DNA of 64,000 nt. Source: Phycisphaerae bacterium. Lineage in GTDB: Bacteria; Planctomycetota; Phycisphaerae; Phycisphaerales; Phycisphaeraceae. The notes beneath the pieces were generated by a model. The model saw nothing but the letters and a program-made list of their open reading frames with translations, had not been told where the DNA came from and did no database searches. Below, piece by piece: positions 60,489-64,000 of the stretch (positions are counted from its first letter, which is position 1; each line of letters opens with the position of its first letter). Position numbers and translations under genes: made by a program. The DNA lies in NCBI GenBank assembly GCA_030426385.1, contig JAUHYI010000003.1, forward strand, positions 1 to 64,000, in the 5' to 3' direction.

Positions 60489-61163
60489 TTAAACCTGTTT
60501 GCGATTGTGGCGTTGGATATCGCCCTTGGCCATGTACATCACATCTTCAGCGATGTTGACGGTGTGGTCAGCGATGCGTTCGAGGTTGCGTGACACGCTT
60601 AGCAGGTGAACGCAGTGGGGCAGGCGATGCGGGGTGTTGGCCGCGGCGTTGTCGATTTCTTCGTACACATGACGATGGATTTCATCGACCTCATCATCGG
60701 ACAGCACGACACTGCGGGCCAATTCCATGTCGATGCGTACCAGCGCGTCGAGGCTTTTTTTGAGCATGGTGCGAACCCGCGACCACATCTGCGGCAGGTC
60801 GAACGGAATGGCATTGTTGGCATCCATCGGCGGCAGCTCTGCCAGGAAAATCGCTTGTTCAGCGATGTTGACCGCGAGGTCGCCGATGCGTTCGAGATCG
60901 TTATTGATTTTCAGCACCGCGACGACATAGCGCAGATCAAACGCGACGGGTTGGTGCAAGGCCAACGTGTGCAGGCATTCTTCCTCGACATCGATTTCAA
61001 TGGCATCGATGCGTTGATCATTTTCAATGATCTGTTTGGCTAGGCTCAGGTCGCGGGTTTCGATGGCACGCGTGGCACCTTCGACAGCCTCTTCGACCAG
61101 AGCGCCGACGGACAGGATCATTTTTTTCAGACGGTCAATTTGGCGTTGCAGATGCATCGACAT
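60489..61163 (-). CDS. phoU: Phosphate-specific transport system accessory protein PhoU
   Basis: The 224 aa all-helical protein has two PhoU repeats with the metal-cluster motifs EEECLHTLALHQPVAFDLRY, IGDLAVNIAE and, in the second repeat, LERIADHTVNIAEDV. PhoU restrains PstSCAB and the PhoR kinase. The start at 61163 (MSMHLQRQIDRL) matches the family; the longer frame to 61211 is not needed. Confidence 0.92.
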   Translation of the reverse strand: MSMHLQRQIDRLKKMILSVGALVEEAVEGATRAIETRDLSLAKQIIENDQRIDAIEIDVEEECLHTLALHQPVAFDLRYVVAVLKINNDLERIGDLAVNIAEQAIFLAELPPMDANNAIPFDLPQMWSRVRTMLKKSLDALVRIDMELARSVVLSDDEVDEIHRHVYEEIDNAAANTPHRLPHCVHLLSVSRNLERIADHTVNIAEDVMYMAKGDIQRHNRKQV

Positions 61164-61370
61164 GGCAAATATCCAATAGGCCCATTCGGGCGAAAAAATT
61201 ATATGCACCAATCATAACGTGCATTGAGATTTTGGATTGGGGGTTGGCGAAGAATTTGTGCCGACATGATTTTGAAACCGCTTTGCGTAATTTGTGACCG
61301 CACCGCAATCCGCACGGCTCACTTAAGCGACGCGTCCCGCGTGAATATCATTAGACCAGAAATTTGGTAG

Positions 61371-61488
61371 TGGGCTAGTTTGAAAAACAACCAGCCGCGA
61401 CCGTCAGGAGGCGGGTTTCCGTATGGCAGGCCCGCCCCCCCCCCACTCCCTGACGGTCGCGGTTCGTCAGAAAATTCAGACTAGCCCA
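61371..61488. repeat. 118 bp palindrome between pstB and phoU
   Basis: TGGGCTAGTTTGAAAAACAA and CAGCCGCGACCGTCAGGAGG face CTCCCTGACGGTCGCGG and TTCAGACTAGCCCA. The arms pair over about 40 bases with some mismatches; the loop holds a run of ten C. A GCCGCGACCGTCAGG sequence is common in planctomycete spacers as far as I recall. Confidence 0.75.
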
Positions 61489-61499
61489 GTACCAGAAAT

Positions 61500-61631
61500 T
61501 TTGCGAAACACGCTAAACCCCACGCCGTAAACCCCACGCCGTAAACCCATGTCATAACCCTACGACCGTAACCCTACAGCACCAATTACACGGAGGAAAC
61601 GCAGGGGAAATGTGGGGGGGGGGTGGGGGGG
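61500..61631. repeat. Tandem AAACCCCACGCCGT units and G-rich repeat
   Basis: AAACCCCACGCCGT occurs twice, followed by degenerate copies (ACCCTACGACCGT). Then comes GGAGGAAACGCAGGGGAAAT and a run of G next to the pstB stop. Confidence 0.65.
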
Positions 61632-62558
61632 CTAACCGAATCGGCCGGTGATGTAGTCTTCGGTTTCTTTGAGGTGCGGGTTGGTGAACAGATCGATGGT
61701 GGGCCCGTACTCGATCAGTCGGCCCAGATACATAAACGCGGTGTAATCGCTGGCCCGCGTGGCTTGTTGCATGTTATGCGTCACGATCAGGATCGTATAC
61801 GACCCTTTCAATTCATGGATCAGGTCTTCAACTTTACCCGTCGCGATCGGATCGAGCGCACTGCATGGCTCGTCCATCAGCAACACCTCGGGCTCTGCGG
61901 CAATCGCTCGCGCGATACACAGCCGTTGTTGCTGACCGCCCGACATGCCCAGCGCTGATTCGTGCAATCGATCTTTGACTTCATCCCACAGGGCCGCGCC
62001 ACGCAGGCTTTTTTCGCAGACTTCTTCGAGCACTGATTTGTTGCGCTCGCCGTCGATGCGTAACGGGTAGACCACGTTTTCAAAAATGCTCATTGGAAAC
62101 GGATTGGGCTTCTGGAACACCATGCCCATGCGCTTGCGCAGTTCGATCACATCGACGGTCGGGTCATAAATCGATCGGCCCGACAGCACCATGTCGCCTT
62201 CGATTTTGACTGAATCGATCAGGTCGTTGATGCGATTGACGCTGCGCAGCAAGGTCGACTTGCCGCAACCGGAAGGCCCGATCATGGCGGTGACTTTGCC
62301 GTCGGGCACGTTCATGTTGATGTCGAACAGGGCCTGCTTGGCACCATAGAACAATCGGAAATCCTTGACCTCCAACACATGGTTTTCGCTGTTGAGCGCA
62401 TCATGATAATCGGTGGCCACCGCTTCGCCACGTGCGATCGCATTGAGTCGATCGGCGCTTTGGGGCGCTTCGCGATTGCTCTTGGGACTGTTCACCGATG
62501 CGGCATTGGGTGATGTTGTGTCAGTGTTATCTTCGGTGGCCGTGGCTGTGGTATTCAT
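61632..62558 (-). CDS. pstB: Phosphate ABC transporter ATP-binding protein PstB
   Basis: The 308 aa ATPase has Walker [10 protein letters not shown], signature [18 protein letters not shown], Walker [14 protein letters not shown] and the PstB-typical [16 protein letters not shown]. The N-terminal 60 residues are an extra Thr/Ser/Asn-rich extension. It energises phosphate uptake with PstA and PstC. Confidence 0.95.
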   Translation of the reverse strand: MNTTATATEDNTDTTSPNAASVNSPKSNREAPQSADRLNAIARGEAVATDYHDALNSENHVLEVKDFRLFYGAKQALFDINMNVPDGKVTAMIGPSGCGKSTLLRSVNRINDLIDSVKIEGDMVLSGRSIYDPTVDVIELRKRMGMVFQKPNPFPMSIFENVVYPLRIDGERNKSVLEEVCEKSLRGAALWDEVKDRLHESALGMSGGQQQRLCIARAIAAEPEVLLMDEPCSALDPIATGKVEDLIHELKGSYTILIVTHNMQQATRASDYTAFMYLGRLIEYGPTIDLFTNPHLKETEDYITGRFG

Positions 62559-62955
62559 GATGGATGACTCCAGATTCGGTAACCGGGGGTTGGCAAGCGT
62601 AGAGCGGGTCGCGGTGACAAGTCGTGCGGCAACAGGCGAGGGGTTGGTGGTGGGTGCTGGGGAAGAATCAGGTGATGGTTAAGTGTGAATGGACAATGTG
62701 AATGGACAAAGTGGGGGGGCAAGTGGGGGGGTGTATTATGGGGATGAATTGTTTGGATTTGGTTTGTTTTTGGGGTCAGATTCAATGAAAAGGCTGCGAA
62801 GCGCTTAAATGGCATTGATATCAAGGGTTACATTCGTCCGAAATGATGAAAACAATGCGTTTTTGCGGCGGTTTTTTGGGGGGGTATACCCTTATCGGAT
62901 CATGTCGATCGCGGGGCCTGCGGGGTTTCTAAAAACCGGTCGGCCCAGCGTGAAA
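62559..62955. other. Spacer between pstA and pstB
   Basis: About 400 bases without a gene. It holds two GTGGGGGGGCAAGTGGGGGG runs (62709-62730) and a GAATGGACAATGTGAATGGA duplication. The spacing is long for a pst operon, so pstB may have its own promoter. Confidence 0.45.
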
Positions 62956-64000
62956 TTAAAACGCACTGGATTCAAATTTTCGTCGCAGTCGCGTTCGCAA
63001 CCAGATGGCTGTCAGGTTCAGCAACGCGACGATCACAATCAGCAGCAGGGTGGTGGTAAACACCATCGGCTGGGCGGCTTCGGAATTCTGGCTTTGGAAA
63101 CCCAGGTCGTAAATGTGAAAGCCCAGGTGCATGAACGATCGGTTGACGCCGAACTGTTCGCTGGGATTGAAAGAGAACGGCAACTCGGGCGCCAACTTGA
63201 CTGCACCGACGACCATGAGCGGCGCTACTTCACCTGCACCGCGGGCCATGGCCAGAATCATGCCCGTCATCATGCCGGGCAACGCGCGAGGCAATACGAT
63301 GCGCTTGATGGTTTGCCACTTGCTCGCACCACAGGCATAGGACCCTTCACGCATGGAATTGGGCACCGCGGACAATGCCTCTTCGGTAGCGACGATCACG
63401 ACCGGCAAGGTCAACAACGCCAACGTGAAGCTGGCCCAGATCAGTGCGCCCTTGCCGTAGGTCGGGTTGGGCAAGCGTGCGGAGAAAAATATTTCATCGA
63501 TGCCCGCGCCAATGATGTAGCAGAAGAAGCCAAGACCGAACACGCCGAACACGATCGATGGGACGCCTGCGAGATTGTTGATCGCGATGCGCACGGCACT
63601 GACGACGAATCCGCCCTTGGCATATTCACGCAGGTAGAGTGCGGCCAACACGCCGAAGGGCACGACCAGCACGGTCATGATGAGGACCATAAACACGGTG
63701 CCGAAGATGGCGGGGAAGACGCCGCCTTCGCTGTTGGCTTCGCGTGGCTCGGCCAAGAGGAACTCGCGCCAGCGCGACAGATAGACCGCCCACTTGCCGC
63801 CGGTGGATAGTTGTGCCACCGGGACCGCCCGCACGATTTCGTGCAGCGCGATGGATTTTTCCTCACCCTGGGCGGTGGCTAACACCATTTTGTAACGTTC
63901 GTTTTCCTCGTTTAACTCGCGTATTTTGGCCAAAAATATCTGCGATTCGGCCAGGGCCTCTGCCTCGACCCGTTCATGCTCGGTCTCGGCGGCTTGCACT
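62956..64000 (-). CDS. pstA: Phosphate ABC transporter permease PstA (5' end beyond the window)
   Basis: The visible 347 residues have a coiled-coil-prone soluble start, then six membrane segments and the permease motif LPRALPGMMTGMILAMARGAG preceded by GASKWQTIKRIV. The segment NNLAGVPSIVFGVFG is typical of PstA. The frame reaches the window end without a certain start, so the gene continues beyond it. pstC is expected upstream. Confidence 0.92.
   Translation of the reverse strand, partial: VQAAETEHERVEAEALAESQIFLAKIRELNEENERYKMVLATAQGEEKSIALHEIVRAVPVAQLSTGGKWAVYLSRWREFLLAEPREANSEGGVFPAIFGTVFMVLIMTVLVVPFGVLAALYLREYAKGGFVVSAVRIAINNLAGVPSIVFGVFGLGFFCYIIGAGIDEIFFSARLPNPTYGKGALIWASFTLALLTLPVVIVATEEALSAVPNSMREGSYACGASKWQTIKRIVLPRALPGMMTGMILAMARGAGEVAPLMVVGAVKLAPELPFSFNPSEQFGVNRSFMHLGFHIYDLGFQSQNSEAAQPMVFTTTLLLIVIVALLNLTAIWLRTRLRRKFESSAF

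Noticed and set aside
62809-63810. Plus-strand frame opposite pstA
   Set aside because: pstA is clear on the minus strand; the frame has His/Gln/Asp-rich shadow composition.

Overview
The window looks like a chromosomal segment of a Planctomycetota bacterium, possibly class Phycisphaerae. The reasons are an alternative complex III (ACIII) cluster joined to a caa3-type oxidase, two PEP-CTERM proteins, DUF1569 and DUF1772 genes, loosely packed genes with many repeat-filled spacers, and a chromosomal integron of a kind known from planctomycetes. The taxonomic assignment is an inference from gene content.

About 0.8-17.5 kb, + strand: a complete respiratory supercluster in the order actA-actB-actC-actD-actE-actF, a small membrane protein, sco, coxB (with a fused cytochrome c domain), coxA, coxC, coxD and a second subunit-III-like gene. 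ACIII would oxidise quinol and pass electrons to the oxidase, and Sco would metallate CuA. About 18-25.8 kb: surface polysaccharide genes (gmd, a glycosyltransferase, wzt and wzm on the minus strand; a GT4 glycosyltransferase and a polyprenyl-phosphate sugar transferase on the plus strand). At 26.2 kb a hypothetical gene lies between two ~50 bp direct repeats.

About 27.1-42.1 kb: a mobile chromosomal integron. A divergent integron integrase gene (intI) is followed by an attI-like point, a near-consensus promoter pointing into the array, and 29 successive cassettes. Each cassette carries one + strand gene and ends in a ~110 bp attC site of a single family. Most products are small and of unknown function. 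Recognisable ones include a MafI-like orphan immunity protein, DUF4375, a thioredoxin fold without CxxC, zinc-ribbon-like proteins, a lipoprotein, many 1-3 TM membrane proteins and a DUF4365 nuclease-fold protein.

About 42.1-54.2 kb: what appears to be the decayed end of the same array. Partial attC relics recur between genes, starting with a Gdx/SMR transporter whose C-terminal tail is translated attC sequence. A frameshifted PEP-CTERM gene, DUF421, several small membrane proteins, DUF1569, GH20, cupin, YdeI-like and PEP-CTERM genes and an SDR gene with a large internal deletion follow. About 54.3-64 kb: housekeeping and envelope genes (ABM-domain protein, DUF1772, DUF1294, a zinc-ribbon protein, a membrane glycosyltransferase, a six-hairpin glycosidase-like protein) and a minus-strand pstA-pstB-phoU phosphate module cut by the window end.

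The whole window carries dispersed repeats: a G-rich element with core GGGGAAATGTGGGGGG that also enters reading frames, (AGTTAAA)n tracts, a 77 bp GTTAGCCGCCG palindrome (five copies), and a second palindrome built on CTCCCGGTGAATACCGGGAG. No rRNA, tRNA or CRISPR array was recognised.
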